DNA of 64,000 nucleotides from Idiomarina sp. (GCA_020832105.1 JAFIFH010000070.1:1-64000); one strand, 5' to 3'. Counted from the stretch's first letter, positions 9,349-20,345 are shown. Numbers and translations are program-made. The notes: generated from the letters alone by a model not told the origin.

Positions 9349-10353
9349 CTACGGGCGCGCTACAAAGCCCAGCGTGTCATATACTTTGGCCAGGGTGTCT
9401 GCCGCCGCAATACTGGCTTTTTCAGCACCCGCCTGCATAATCACATCCAGCGCTGCGCGGTCGTCACGCAACTCATGATAACGTTGCTGAATGGGCTCAA
9501 GTAATGCAACCACCGCATCGGCCACATCGCCTTTTAAATGACCGTACATCTTACCTTCATAATCAGGCACCAGCGACTCAATGGACTTACCGGTCGCACC
9601 TGACAACAAGGTCAGCAGGTTTGACACCCCAGCCTTCTGTTCAGGGTCAAAGTAAATCCGCGCTTGCTCATCTGAATCAGTGACCGCACGCTTAATTTTT
9701 TTTGCTATTTTTTTCGGGTCTTCCAGCAGGCCAATGAAGTTATTCGGGTTCTCGTCCGACTTTGACATCTTTTTGGTCGGGTCCTGCAGGCTCATAATGC
9801 GTGCACCATGCTCAGGAATAAACGGATCTGGTACCACAAACGTCTCGCCGTACAGGTTATTAAAACGCGTGGCGATATCCCGCGCCAGCTCAAGGTGCTG
9901 CTTCTGATCGTTACCCACCGGCACCTGGTTGGCGTTGTACAGCAAGATGTCCGCCGCCATCAGTACCGGGTAGCTGAACAAGCCTGCATTCATGTTGGCT
10001 TCGCTTTTCGCGCTTTTGTCTTTGTACTGAGTCATCCGGTTAAGCTCACCCATTTGAGTGTAGCAATTCAGGATCCACGCCAACTGGGAGTGTTCAGCAA
10101 CATGCGACTGCAGGAAAATCGTACTACGCTGTGGGTCCAGGCCACAGGCCACATACAGAGCTAAGCCGTTCAATGTCGCCTCGCGCAACGCCTGCGGGTC
10201 CTGGCGGACCGTAATCGCATGCAAATCCACGAGCATAAACTTACAGTCGTGAGTGTCCTGCATACCAACCCACTGACGCAGAGCGCCCATATAGTTGCCG
10301 ATGGTTAATTGCCCTGACGGCTGACAACCGCTGAGTACGACTGGTTTGCTCAT
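9349..10353 (-). CDS. trpS: Tryptophan--tRNA ligase
   Basis: 334-aa [21 protein letters not shown] (HIGH region) and KKMSKS signature. Confidence 0.96.
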   Translation of the reverse strand: MSKPVVLSGCQPSGQLTIGNYMGALRQWVGMQDTHDCKFMLVDLHAITVRQDPQALREATLNGLALYVACGLDPQRSTIFLQSHVAEHSQLAWILNCYTQMGELNRMTQYKDKSAKSEANMNAGLFSYPVLMAADILLYNANQVPVGNDQKQHLELARDIATRFNNLYGETFVVPDPFIPEHGARIMSLQDPTKKMSKSDENPNNFIGLLEDPKKIAKKIKRAVTDSDEQARIYFDPEQKAGVSNLLTLLSGATGKSIESLVPDYEGKMYGHLKGDVADAVVALLEPIQQRYHELRDDRAALDVIMQAGAEKASIAAADTLAKVYDTLGFVARP

Positions 10354-10426
10354 GAATGTAATACCTTATGCAAAATAAATAGAAGACGTTTGTGCCGAAG
10401 ATGCCCTGCCCGGCGTCAGAAAAAAA

Positions 10427-11104
10427 TTAGCTACGTGCGCTGGCTAATTGCTCGCGCATCTGGCTTATCACCTGTGCGTAGTCGTCCTGATTAAAGATCG
10501 CGGAGCCGGCGACAAACATGTCGGCGCCCGCTTTGGCTATGTCGCCTATGTTATCGACTTTTACGCCACCGTCTACCTCGAGTCGGATCTGCCGGCCACT
10601 CACATCGATACGCTTGCGCACCTCGCGGATCTTGTCATAGGTGGCGGGAATAAATGACTGGCCGCCGAATCCGGGGTTCACCGACATCAGCAGGATCACA
10701 TCCACCTTGTCCATCACGTAATCAAGGTAATGGAGTGGCGTTGCCGGATTAAATACCAGCCCGGCCTGACAGCCTTCATCGCGGATCATTTGTAAGGTAC
10801 GGTCAATGTGTGTGGACGCTTCCGGATGAAAAGTAATGATTGAAGCACCGGCCTTGGCGAAATCGGGTACGATCCGGTCCACCGGCTCGACCATCAGATG
10901 GACGTCAATTGGTGCAGTCACACCATGATCGCGCAATGCCTGACATACCATAGGGCCAATGGTCAGGTTTGGCACAAAGTGGTTGTCCATCACATCAAAG
11001 TGAACCACATCGGCGCCCGCTGCGAGCACCGTATCCACTTCTTCGCCCAGGCGTGCAAAATTGGCTGATAAAATCGAAGGTGCAATCCAGTAATCCTGAT
11101 GCAT
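10427..11104 (-). CDS. rpe: Ribulose-phosphate 3-epimerase
   Basis: 225-aa TIM barrel: [54 protein letters not shown]. Confidence 0.96.
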   Translation of the reverse strand: MHQDYWIAPSILSANFARLGEEVDTVLAAGADVVHFDVMDNHFVPNLTIGPMVCQALRDHGVTAPIDVHLMVEPVDRIVPDFAKAGASIITFHPEASTHIDRTLQMIRDEGCQAGLVFNPATPLHYLDYVMDKVDVILLMSVNPGFGGQSFIPATYDKIREVRKRIDVSGRQIRLEVDGGVKVDNIGDIAKAGADMFVAGSAIFNQDDYAQVISQMREQLASARS

Positions 11105-11345
11105 ATAAAGTTACCTGTCACTTAAGTAGGGGAAACTGATGATAGGCATCAAGCCAGTTCTATAGCTAAGCCTGTATGCTGAGCGCTAGTTTAGCAGTGC
11201 AGCGCCGAGGATTCACCTGTTAAGCCAGCTTATTGCTGAGCAATATTTAACCAAAGATACCGTTGTGGTGTGTAGATTTATTGTTATTTTGGTGGTAGAT
11301 TAAGCCGTCGCAGTAAGGAAATTGCAAGTTTTATGAGGCTCGAAC

Positions 11346-11750
11346 ATGACTAACCCCCTGCTTAAAGTGACGTTGATACTACTTTCACTCAGTTCTGCCG
11401 TGTTTTTCGGTCAGGCGATACTGAGTTCATCGCAGAACACGTCCGTTAACACGCAAGGGTTGTCAATCCAGGCTACCGACCTAGTTGATTCCCGTTTTGA
11501 GTTGCCAGCAACGCAGTCTCAGCAAACATCGCAACCATTCTCTAAACGACAGGCAGCAGGTGATACCCCACCAAGCCAAGACAGCAATTCAAGCACCCCG
11601 GCACGCCAACATGCGTCGCCCAGCCAGGACAGTCGCCGCTCTTTTTCTTTTCACTACCTCGACATCTTAGAGTGGATGTTTGCCGGTCGTGGTGAAAAAG
11701 CCAAACAACGTCAGTCACAACGTCCGTCTGCCAGTTTAGGTGCTTGGTAA
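11346..11750 (+). CDS. Hypothetical protein, Ser/Gln-rich, N-terminal hydrophobic segment
   Basis: 134-aa ORF with signal/anchor-like N-terminus and low-complexity Q/S-rich middle; no recognised family. Confidence 0.55.
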   Translation: MTNPLLKVTLILLSLSSAVFFGQAILSSSQNTSVNTQGLSIQATDLVDSRFELPATQSQQTSQPFSKRQAAGDTPPSQDSNSSTPARQHASPSQDSRRSFSFHYLDILEWMFAGRGEKAKQRQSQRPSASLGAW

Positions 11751-11762
11751 GTTGCAGCTAAT

Positions 11763-11966
11763 ATGAGCGAGTCTCGCCCTACATTTCTACAAATGTGTTT
11801 TAGTGTGCTTGCTGCGATGTTTGGTGTACAAACAGAAAAAGCGCGCGCCCGTGATTTTAGCCACAGTAACCCGCTTCCTTATATTGCTATCGGTATTATC
11901 TTTCTGGCTCTGTTTGTACTGAGCATCCTTTTACTGGTGCGACTAGTGCTTAGCCTTGCGGGCTAA
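11763..11966 (+). CDS. DUF2970 family small membrane protein
   Basis: 67-aa ORF MSESRPTFLQMCFSVLAAMFGVQTEKARARDFSHSNPLPYIAIGIIF..., typical DUF2970 pattern. Confidence 0.8.
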   Translation: MSESRPTFLQMCFSVLAAMFGVQTEKARARDFSHSNPLPYIAIGIIFLALFVLSILLLVRLVLSLAG

Positions 11967-14014
11967 CTGCCTGCGGCAATTCCACTGTGACGAAGTAATG
12001 CAGCAATATCAGGCTCGCGCCCGCGAAACGCTTTAAACAGATTCATCGCATCATCACTGCCGCCACGCTCAAGAATCGCATGCAGAAAATCCTCGCCAAC
12101 CTCAGCATTAAAAATCCCGGCCTCTTCAAAGCGTGAAAATGCATCAGCGGACAATACCTCTGCCCATTTATAACTGTAATACCCTGCCGCATAACCACCC
12201 GCGAAAATATGCCCGAAGCTGTGCTGGAAGCGATTATAAGCCGGTGGTGTAAACACTGAGACCTGTGCGCGCACTTCGTTCAGAATACCCTGTATGTCGG
12301 GGTTGTCTTGCATATGAATACGCATATCAAACAACGAGAATTCAAGTTGACGCACCATTTGCATCGCCGATTGAAAGTTACGTGCCGCGAGCATTTTTTG
12401 CAGCAAATCGTCCGGCAGCGTCTCACCGGTTTTATGGTGACTTGAAATAAACGCCAGGGCTTCTTTCTCCCAACACCAGTTTTCTAAAAACTGACTCGGT
12501 AATTCTACTGCGTCCCATGCAACCCCGTTGATACCAGAGACCCCGGCGACCTCCACCTGGGTTAGCATATGATGCAGGCCATGACCGAACTCATGAAACA
12601 GGGTAATGACTTCGTCATGGGTGAAGAGCGCAGGCTCATTTCCCGCTGGCTTACTGAAATTACAGGTCAGGTAGGCAACCGGTATTTGCAGTGAGCCATC
12701 CGCTAACCGCCGTCTGACTGCGCACTCGGCCATCCAAGCCCCACCGCGTTTTTTGGCGCGGGCGTAAAGATCAAGGTAAAAGCTCGCGCGATGCGTGCCT
12801 TGTTGATCGTACACATTGAAAAAGCGTACATGCGGATGCCAGGTATCCATGCCCGTTTGCGCTTCAATACGAATGCCGAATAGGCGTTTCGCGACCTCGA
12901 ACAAGCCGTCAACGACCTTGTTTTCAGGGAAGTACGGTCGCAGTTCCTCGTCTGAGATAGCGTAAGTTTGCTGCTTGAGCTTCTCGCTGTAGTAGCCAAG
13001 GTCCCAAGCCTGAAGTTCCTCAACACCATGCTCTTGTTGAGCAAACTGCTTCACTTCGGCAATATCACGTTGCGCTGCGGGCAGCGAGCGCGCAGCAAGA
13101 TCTTCAAGAAAAGACATCACCTGAGCCGGGCTTTCCGCCATTTTGGTTGCCAGCGACAGGTCCGCATAGCTAGCAAAGCCGAGTAATTGCGCCAACTCAT
13201 GACGCAGGGTCATGGTTTCCTGCATAACCTTTGAGTTATCGAACTCACCGGCATTTGGCCCTTGATCCGATGCCCGCGTGGTAAAGGCCTGATACATCTC
13301 TTCACGTAATTGTCGATTATCGGCATACATCATCACTGGCAGGTAACTGGGGATATCCAGCGTAAACACCCAGCCCCCAAGCTCTCGCTCTTGCGCCTCA
13401 GCGGCTGCGGCAGCTTTCGCACTGTCAGGTAAGCCAGCGAGGTCAGCCTCATCGGTAACATGTTTGACCCAGGCGTGGGTGGCGTCAAGTAACTGATTAC
13501 TATACGTCGAGCTGAGTTCAGACAGACGCGACTGGATTTCGCCATAGCGAGCCTTGTCTGCCGCCACCAGGCCGACACCACTGAGTTCAAAGTCACGCAG
13601 AGTGTCGGTAATGACGCGCTGCTGGGCCTGGTCCAATGCGTTGAATTCGTGGCTGTCTTTAAGTGTCTGGTAGGCCGCGTAGAGCCCTTGATGCTGCCCT
13701 ACCCAAGTGGAGTAGTCAGACAGCAACGCCAGACAATTGTCGTGAGCTTCGCGCAAGGCATCATTACTCACCACTGCGTTCATATGAGAAACCGGCGACC
13801 AAATACGGCTGATTTTATCGTCCGCAGCCTCCAGTGGTGCCACCAGGCTGTCCCAGGTCGGGTAGGTTTGCGCGGCAACCCGCTCAATCAGTTCGCGACT
13901 TTCGGCCAGAGCCTGCTCCAGCGCAGGCTGAATATGCGCCGGCTCGATCTTTGAAAATGGCGGAAATAAAAAGTCACTGAGTAACGGGTTGGCTGTATCT
14001 TGTGTGTGGTTCAT
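11963..14014 (-). CDS. prlC: Oligopeptidase A (M3 family)
   Basis: HEFGHGLHHMLT zinc motif; NPLLSDFLFPPFSKIEPAHIQPALEQAL; start taken at MNHTQDTANPLL rather than the ORF-track M at 14074. Confidence 0.94.
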   Translation of the reverse strand: MNHTQDTANPLLSDFLFPPFSKIEPAHIQPALEQALAESRELIERVAAQTYPTWDSLVAPLEAADDKISRIWSPVSHMNAVVSNDALREAHDNCLALLSDYSTWVGQHQGLYAAYQTLKDSHEFNALDQAQQRVITDTLRDFELSGVGLVAADKARYGEIQSRLSELSSTYSNQLLDATHAWVKHVTDEADLAGLPDSAKAAAAAEAQERELGGWVFTLDIPSYLPVMMYADNRQLREEMYQAFTTRASDQGPNAGEFDNSKVMQETMTLRHELAQLLGFASYADLSLATKMAESPAQVMSFLEDLAARSLPAAQRDIAEVKQFAQQEHGVEELQAWDLGYYSEKLKQQTYAISDEELRPYFPENKVVDGLFEVAKRLFGIRIEAQTGMDTWHPHVRFFNVYDQQGTHRASFYLDLYARAKKRGGAWMAECAVRRRLADGSLQIPVAYLTCNFSKPAGNEPALFTHDEVITLFHEFGHGLHHMLTQVEVAGVSGINGVAWDAVELPSQFLENWCWEKEALAFISSHHKTGETLPDDLLQKMLAARNFQSAMQMVRQLEFSLFDMRIHMQDNPDIQGILNEVRAQVSVFTPPAYNRFQHSFGHIFAGGYAAGYYSYKWAEVLSADAFSRFEEAGIFNAEVGEDFLHAILERGGSDDAMNLFKAFRGREPDIAALLRHSGIAAGS

Positions 14015-14263
14015 AAATAGCTGCACCTTGTTCCGCCTGCGCGGTGTTTGCCCATCGCACTGCCATCGTGGCAAGGAGCCAGTGGAGATTGGCCTGGTGC
14101 GATAGTTAAATGTTTAGTTGCTCTTACCCTGGATATGAGGCTGCGAAGGAAAAAGTTCAAGGCACAAATGCTCAGGGCACACTTTGGCAACTACCCGACG
14201 AGAGTGTTCCTTAATGGCAAAACTGGTTACACTAACGCAAAGATAACAATCAAAATAGGTACT

Positions 14264-16585
14264 ATGCCCATGTTTCAACGACTTCCCCCTGGTAGCGCAC
14301 GCATTGCGATGAGTGCGGCCGCACTCCTTGCTGTGTCCGCTTGTGCCACCACCGACGATACAACGTCTGTGACTGAGCCAACCCTTAGCCTGGCCGATAT
14401 TTACCAGGACCAGACTTTCGCCGTGAAACGCTTCCCTACCAGCCGCTGGCTAGCCGATGGCAGTGGCTATACGACCCTTGAGGACGGTGCCAATCAGGGC
14501 GTTGATATCGTCCGGTATCAGGCCGATGGCAGTGACCGTGAGGTATTGGTGAGTGCACAGCAGCTCACCCCTGCAGACCACGGGGAAGCGCTACAGGTTG
14601 CCGATTACCAGTGGTCAGAAGACGGTGACAAGGTCCTTATTTTTACCAATACCCGGCGCTCCTGGCGCACCCACACCTTGGGGGATTACTGGGTACTGGA
14701 GCGTGACAGTGGTCGTTTGGTGCAATTAGGCGCGGATATGCCAGAGGCCACTTTGCAATTTGCTAAGTTCAATCCTGCCGGCGACCGCATCGCCTTCGTC
14801 ATGCAGAATAATATTTATGTGCAGAACTTAGCCGATATGGAGGTCTCGCAGCTTACTACTGACGGTGGCGAATACATCATCAACGGCACCTTCGATTGGG
14901 TCAATGAAGAAGAGTTTTATCTGCGCGATGGTTTTCGCTGGAGCCCGGATGGTCAGCATATCGCGTATTGGCAGCTGGACACCGAAGGTGTGCCCATGTT
15001 CAAGATGATCGACAATGTGTCTGAGCTGTATCCTACTACTACCCAATTTCCCTACCCAAAAGTAGGTGAAACCAATTCAGCATTGCGCATCGGCGTATTG
15101 CCAGCCAATGGTGGTGACACCACCTGGATGAATATCCCTGGTGAACCGCGTGATCATTATCTGGTGCGCATGGAATGGGCCGGTAACTCTGAAGAGTTAC
15201 TGGTTCAGCAAATGAATCGTGCACAGAACACCATGCACCTGTGGGCGACTGCGCGCGCTGATGGTGAGGTGACACGCCTGCTCACCGAGCAAAGTGATGC
15301 CTGGGTCGAGCAGGTGGATGACCTTCAGTTCTTTAACGACGGTCAGTCATTTACCTGGTTAAGCGAACGTAATGGTTATCGCCAGCTTTACCGTGTTGAC
15401 CGCAATCATGCAGGCCAGAACGCGGATATCACAGCGCTGACCTATGCTGAGCATCAGGGTTACGATGTGATTGACGTGAAGCAAATCGTGATCAACGGAG
15501 AGAGTGCCAGCGATGGCTGGGTATACTACGTTGCGGCCCCTGATAACCCGTTACAGACCGCCCTTTTCCGGGCTGCGTTGTCCGGTGATACCGTCGAGCG
15601 ATTGACCCCAACCGATTGGACTGGCACCCATGACTACCAGATCAGCGCCGACGGTGATTATGCGCTGCATACGTTCTCTACTCTTGGGCAAGCGCCACAA
15701 ACACGCATGGTCAACCTGCCGCAACATGATGTAATTAGCGAGCTGGAGATGAATAGCGAGCTTGCGCAAACCTTGAGCGAGCGCGTGACCAGCGACACTG
15801 AGTTCTTCCGCGTCACCGCTCGTGATGGCCTGGAAATGGATGCATACATTATGCGCCCGGCGAACTTTGACCCGAATGGTTCTTATCCGCTGCTCATGTA
15901 TGTATATGGCGAGCCCTGGGGCCAAACAGTAGCTGACCGTTGGTTAGGCCATAGTTGGTTGTGGCATGAATACCTGACTCAACTGGGTTATATCGTGGTG
16001 TCGGTGGATAACCGTGGTACCCGTTCCCCACGTGGTCAGGCGTGGCGACATTCCATATATAAGCAGTTGGGGGTCATTACGGTTCAGGATCAGGCCGATG
16101 CGCTGGACGATATGCTCAGTCGCTGGGACTATATCGACGCGAATCGGGTGGCCATGTGGGGCCATAGCGGCGGGGGCTCACAGACCCTCAACGCACTGTT
16201 CCGATACCCGGAAAAATTCCATGCGGGTATTGCCTTAGCGCCTGTGCCGGATCTGCGTTTGTATGACACGATTTATCAGGAGCGCTATTCTGGATTGCTG
16301 CCAGAAGAAGCGGAGAGCTACGCCTATACCAGTGCGGTGACCCATGCCGAACACCTGCAAGGTGATTTACTGCTAGTGCACGGCACCGCCGACGACAACG
16401 TGCATTATCAGGGGTCAGAGCGATTGATCGATGAACTGATAAAGCACCAGAAACAGTTCCGCTTTATGGCGTACCCAAACCGCACTCATGGTATCGCTGA
16501 AGGTGAAGGTACGTCTTTACACCTGCGCACTATGATGACCGAGTTCTTACATGATAGTCTTGCGGATCGGGAGTCGCAGCAGTAA
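14264..16585 (+). CDS. S9 family peptidase, dipeptidyl peptidase IV-like, lipoprotein-type signal
   Basis: DPP IV beta-propeller N-domain and GHSGGGSQTLNALFRYP catalytic motif, HGTADDNVHYQGS; start at MPMFQRLPPGSARIAMSAAALLAVSAC (lipobox-like). Confidence 0.9.
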   Translation: MPMFQRLPPGSARIAMSAAALLAVSACATTDDTTSVTEPTLSLADIYQDQTFAVKRFPTSRWLADGSGYTTLEDGANQGVDIVRYQADGSDREVLVSAQQLTPADHGEALQVADYQWSEDGDKVLIFTNTRRSWRTHTLGDYWVLERDSGRLVQLGADMPEATLQFAKFNPAGDRIAFVMQNNIYVQNLADMEVSQLTTDGGEYIINGTFDWVNEEEFYLRDGFRWSPDGQHIAYWQLDTEGVPMFKMIDNVSELYPTTTQFPYPKVGETNSALRIGVLPANGGDTTWMNIPGEPRDHYLVRMEWAGNSEELLVQQMNRAQNTMHLWATARADGEVTRLLTEQSDAWVEQVDDLQFFNDGQSFTWLSERNGYRQLYRVDRNHAGQNADITALTYAEHQGYDVIDVKQIVINGESASDGWVYYVAAPDNPLQTALFRAALSGDTVERLTPTDWTGTHDYQISADGDYALHTFSTLGQAPQTRMVNLPQHDVISELEMNSELAQTLSERVTSDTEFFRVTARDGLEMDAYIMRPANFDPNGSYPLLMYVYGEPWGQTVADRWLGHSWLWHEYLTQLGYIVVSVDNRGTRSPRGQAWRHSIYKQLGVITVQDQADALDDMLSRWDYIDANRVAMWGHSGGGSQTLNALFRYPEKFHAGIALAPVPDLRLYDTIYQERYSGLLPEEAESYAYTSAVTHAEHLQGDLLLVHGTADDNVHYQGSERLIDELIKHQKQFRFMAYPNRTHGIAEGEGTSLHLRTMMTEFLHDSLADRESQQ

Positions 16586-16629
16586 CTATCGCCACTGCGG
16601 TTGTCCTGAATAAACATGAGGATGGCGGT

Positions 16630-17322
16630 ATGAGCACGAATCCAGGATCATTCATTGAGCTGTTACGTGCCACAACCAAGAGCGAACATAGTGCTCTTGA
16701 GCGTACGCCGATGATGGCGAGCTTAATGAACAAGGACCTGAGTGTAGCTGATTACACTCAGGTCTTGCTGGTTTTCGCACGTTTATATGCGACCTTAGAT
16801 CCGCTTTTAATTGCGGCGACCCAAAACTGCCAGGTTTTAGACGAGAGCTACCAATACCACGCCCGCTTGCCATTTTTGCAACGTGACCTCAGCGCTTTGC
16901 GCAAACGGCTGAATAGTAGCCTTGATTGGCAACCTGCCACTCTCGCCCAGCTATTTTCAGGCCGACAGGACCCCAGTCTACACAACTGTGCTCAAGCACA
17001 AAGCTTAACCCAAGAGCAAACGCTTGGGCTTGTCTATGTCATTGAAGGGTCCAGTCAGGGCGGAAAAATAATCGCGCCAAGGCTGGCTAAACAGCTGCAG
17101 TTGACTAACAATACTGGCTTGTCTTTTTTTCATCATTTCGCGTTTCAGGCAACCGATTGGCCGGTTTTGCGTCAGCAACTAAGTGCACTGCCCGCCGAGG
17201 GCGGCAACCAGCAGCCAGATCAGCTAATAGCAGTGCAACCACAACCAGTGTGTGATGCCGCATGCTCAATGTTTCAGGCGTTAACAGAGCTAATGGCGCA
17301 ACCCCAAACTATCTCGGCCTAA
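16630..17322 (+). CDS. bphO: Biliverdin-producing heme oxygenase (BphO-type)
   Basis: 230-aa ORF: LLRATTKSEHSALERTPMMASLMNKDLSVADYTQVL (proximal His) and YVIEGSSQGGKIIAPRL; directly upstream of the bacteriophytochrome. Confidence 0.88.
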   Translation: MSTNPGSFIELLRATTKSEHSALERTPMMASLMNKDLSVADYTQVLLVFARLYATLDPLLIAATQNCQVLDESYQYHARLPFLQRDLSALRKRLNSSLDWQPATLAQLFSGRQDPSLHNCAQAQSLTQEQTLGLVYVIEGSSQGGKIIAPRLAKQLQLTNNTGLSFFHHFAFQATDWPVLRQQLSALPAEGGNQQPDQLIAVQPQPVCDAACSMFQALTELMAQPQTISA

Positions 17323-17356
17323 GTAATAGGCCGTTAACCATTAAGGAATTTGCAGC

Positions 17357-19372
17357 TTGAGCGAACAAGATCTGGTCTCCCTGATAAGTGCTTGTGAAAA
17401 CGAACCCATTCACATTCCAGGCGGAATTCAGCCCTATGGGGCGCTATTAGCCTACACACCTTATTTTGCTCAGCTTAAACAGGCGAGCGTGAACGCGGGC
17501 GAGCTGCTGAATTGCGACGACATTTGGTCCGCCAGTATGCATAGTTTGATCGACGGTCATGTATTACAAACCATGCGCGAAGCCCTCCAGTTTGGCGAAA
17601 CTTTTTCCGCTGAAGCAAATGGGTACACCTACGTTGCCTATGCCAGTGGACCTTATTGGGTCATCGAAATTGAGAAGCCAGGGCCGAATCAAGGCGTCCT
17701 GAGTGTGCGCAGCTTTTTGCATTCAGCCTATAAGGCGCTGCGTGAACAACGTAATCCCCAGGCGTTATTGGAGGAACTCACCCGCCAGGTAAGGCAAATA
17801 TCTGGTTTTGAACGGGTGATGGTGTATCAGTTTGATAACGACTGGCACGGGCGAGTCACTGCAGAAGCGACCGGTAGCCGGCTTGATAGCATGTTAGGGC
17901 ATCACTTCCCGGCCAGTGATATACCGCCACAGGCTCGCGCAATGTATAGCAAGAACCCATTCAGAATCATTGGTTCAGCGCGCCGTGAACCAATAGCCAT
18001 GCAAGCACAGAATGAGCAGGACATGACGCCTTTAGATATGAGTGCCGGCACGCTGCGTGCGGTCTCACCGGTGCATATGCAATACCTGCAAAATCTCGGC
18101 GTGGCCGCGTCAAGCTCGATTGGTATTTTCGAAGAGCAAGCATTGTGGGGCATCATAGCCTGTCACCATGTTGATGATATTTGGCTGGCACCAAAAAAAC
18201 GTGAAGCCCTGAGCCTGATTGTCGAGTTTGCCGCGCAGCGTTATTTTTACCTGCAAACCAAAGCCACCCAGAACTATCAGCGCCGGGTGCACGAAGTGCG
18301 CGATGCCATGGCGCAGGAAGATATTCAGCAAATCACAACCCAAAGCCTGATTAGCAGCCATGGCCATGGCTGGTTACGCTTACTTGACGCAGTCGGTTGC
18401 ATCTTTGTTCGACAAAGCAGTATCAGTTCGGTTGGTGAGGTGCTCCAGGGCGACGACTTACGCCGGGTACTTGACTGGCTTGACGATAACGTGAGAGCCC
18501 GACCTTTCTGGAGTACCCGCTGCCTGGCGGAGAGTACTGGTTTAACCCTGGCAAGTGACGAAAAGCCATTGTCTGGCTTGTTAGCGGTGCCGATGTCTGC
18601 CGAAGGTGACCGCCATGCCTGGCTGCTATTTTTCCGCACCGAACTGGTCGAGATAAAGCGCTGGGCTGGCAAACCAGAAAAGCATGTTTATCAAGGTGCT
18701 ACCGGCGACATGCTTGGTCCACGTAAATCTTTTGCTATGTGGCAACAGAAAGTTGAAGGCCGTTCCAGCGAATGGACGAATGAAGCGCTGTATGCTGCAC
18801 GAGATATTGCCCGTGACTTGCTGATCGTGGCGGACAGTATGCATTTGCAAAGCCTCAATGAGAAACTTGAGGATGTGAATAAGAAACTTAAGTACCTTGC
18901 CGAGCGTGATGATCTCACCGGAGTATGGAGTCGCCGGGTTGCTGAGCAACGCATGCAGGACGCGCAACAAAATGCGATGCGCTATCACCGACCATACAGC
19001 GTTTTACTGCTGGATTTAGATAAGTTTAAGCACATCAATGATGAGTACGGCCATAGCATTGGTGACCAGGTGTTGCTAAGCGTATGCGCAACGGTCAACC
19101 AACAGATTAGAGAGACCGACCTGTTTGCTCGCTGGGGTGGCGAAGAGTTCCTGCTGCTTGCGACAGAAACTGCGGCCGCTGAAGCCATTGAGTTGGCGGA
19201 GCGTATTCGCGCGGCCATTGAGAAAATCAGCGAGCCCGAACTACCGCAGGTCACCGTGAGTATTGGGGTTGCTGAATTTAACGGCAGCAAAACCTGGGAT
19301 TCAGTGGTTGATCGGGCCGATAAGGCAATGTATACAGCTAAACAAAAAGGCCGTAACCAAGTCGTGGCCTAA
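17357..19372 (+). CDS. Bacteriophytochrome (PAS-GAF-PHY) with C-terminal GGDEF diguanylate cyclase domain
   Basis: 671 aa, TTG start; N-terminal Cys in ISACENEPIHIPGGIQPYGALL, PASDIPPQARAMY (GAF), PRKSF tongue motif (PHY), DDLTGVWSRR...RETDLFARWGGEEF (I-site RxxD + GGEEF). Confidence 0.95.
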   Translation: MSEQDLVSLISACENEPIHIPGGIQPYGALLAYTPYFAQLKQASVNAGELLNCDDIWSASMHSLIDGHVLQTMREALQFGETFSAEANGYTYVAYASGPYWVIEIEKPGPNQGVLSVRSFLHSAYKALREQRNPQALLEELTRQVRQISGFERVMVYQFDNDWHGRVTAEATGSRLDSMLGHHFPASDIPPQARAMYSKNPFRIIGSARREPIAMQAQNEQDMTPLDMSAGTLRAVSPVHMQYLQNLGVAASSSIGIFEEQALWGIIACHHVDDIWLAPKKREALSLIVEFAAQRYFYLQTKATQNYQRRVHEVRDAMAQEDIQQITTQSLISSHGHGWLRLLDAVGCIFVRQSSISSVGEVLQGDDLRRVLDWLDDNVRARPFWSTRCLAESTGLTLASDEKPLSGLLAVPMSAEGDRHAWLLFFRTELVEIKRWAGKPEKHVYQGATGDMLGPRKSFAMWQQKVEGRSSEWTNEALYAARDIARDLLIVADSMHLQSLNEKLEDVNKKLKYLAERDDLTGVWSRRVAEQRMQDAQQNAMRYHRPYSVLLLDLDKFKHINDEYGHSIGDQVLLSVCATVNQQIRETDLFARWGGEEFLLLATETAAAEAIELAERIRAAIEKISEPELPQVTVSIGVAEFNGSKTWDSVVDRADKAMYTAKQKGRNQVVA

Positions 19373-19420
19373 CCATTGGCACGGCTTTGGTGTAACCATT
19401 AAAGGTAAAGTTAAGGACTC

Positions 19421-20332
19421 ATGAAGCAATATATCAACTGGATGATTAAAGGTCTGGCAATGGGCGCGGCAGATATTGTGCCCGGTGTGTCTGGCGGCAC
19501 CCTGGCGTTCATACTGGGCATTTATGAGCGCTTTTTAAACGCTCTGACATCATTTAATCTGCAGGCGTTTCATTTACTGCGGCGTGGTCGGATAAGAAGT
19601 TTCTGGCACCACATTGATGGCGCATTTTTGTGCTGCTTATTTGGCGGTATTCTGATTAGTATCGCCAGCCTGGCAAGTATCGTCACTCACTTTTTGGAAC
19701 ACCGGCCGGTGCCCTTGTGGGCGTTGTTTAATGGCTTAATTATTGCGGCATTACCCTGGCTGCTAAAACCTATTCAGTTTACTGTCTGGCGCTCACTGCT
19801 GTTATGTTTTGGCGTCATCCTCGCACTCTCCATTAGTTTCTTAGCGCCAGTACAAACCGAACCGATGCCCTGGATGTTCTTCCTGGCTGGCTTTATTGCG
19901 ATATGCGCAATGATTCTCCCGGGTATTTCGGGCAGCTTTTTGCTCCTGTTAATGGGTATGTATGCGCCCATTGTCGCCGCTGTTAGCAATGCGCAGCTGG
20001 CGGTGCTGGGGCTATTTGCAACGGGCTGTGTGCTCGGCCTACTGATTTTTTCCAGAGTACTGACCGCCCTTCTTAAGCGCTTTCATGACGGCATGTTAGC
20101 GATGTTATGCGGTGTGGTCATCGGTGCGCTGTATCGCATCTGGCCGTGGCAACTTGACGACCAGCCAACCAGCCCGGGCGCCTACGCTGCAGCCAATGGG
20201 CACACTGACCTGTTGCTGGCGCTGGTCTTTTTTGTGCTCGGCGCGCTCATGATTCAAGGTTTAATGAAACTTGAGACGATGCTGGGCGGCAGTCCAGCTA
20301 AAGAAGTAGAAACCGCCGAAAACCTGCGCTAA
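19421..20332 (+). CDS. DUF368 family membrane protein (PopT-type polyprenyl-phosphate transporter)
   Basis: 303 aa: GLAMGAADIVPGVSGGTLAFILGIYERFL and ICAMILPGISGSFLLLLMGMY. Confidence 0.9.
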   Translation: MKQYINWMIKGLAMGAADIVPGVSGGTLAFILGIYERFLNALTSFNLQAFHLLRRGRIRSFWHHIDGAFLCCLFGGILISIASLASIVTHFLEHRPVPLWALFNGLIIAALPWLLKPIQFTVWRSLLLCFGVILALSISFLAPVQTEPMPWMFFLAGFIAICAMILPGISGSFLLLLMGMYAPIVAAVSNAQLAVLGLFATGCVLGLLIFSRVLTALLKRFHDGMLAMLCGVVIGALYRIWPWQLDDQPTSPGAYAAANGHTDLLLALVFFVLGALMIQGLMKLETMLGGSPAKEVETAENLR

Positions 20333-20345
20333 GCCAGCATGCGAG

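Noticed and set aside
12265-13186. Several small ORFs in other frames of prlC
   Set aside because: All embedded in the M3 peptidase gene; no evidence of separate coding.
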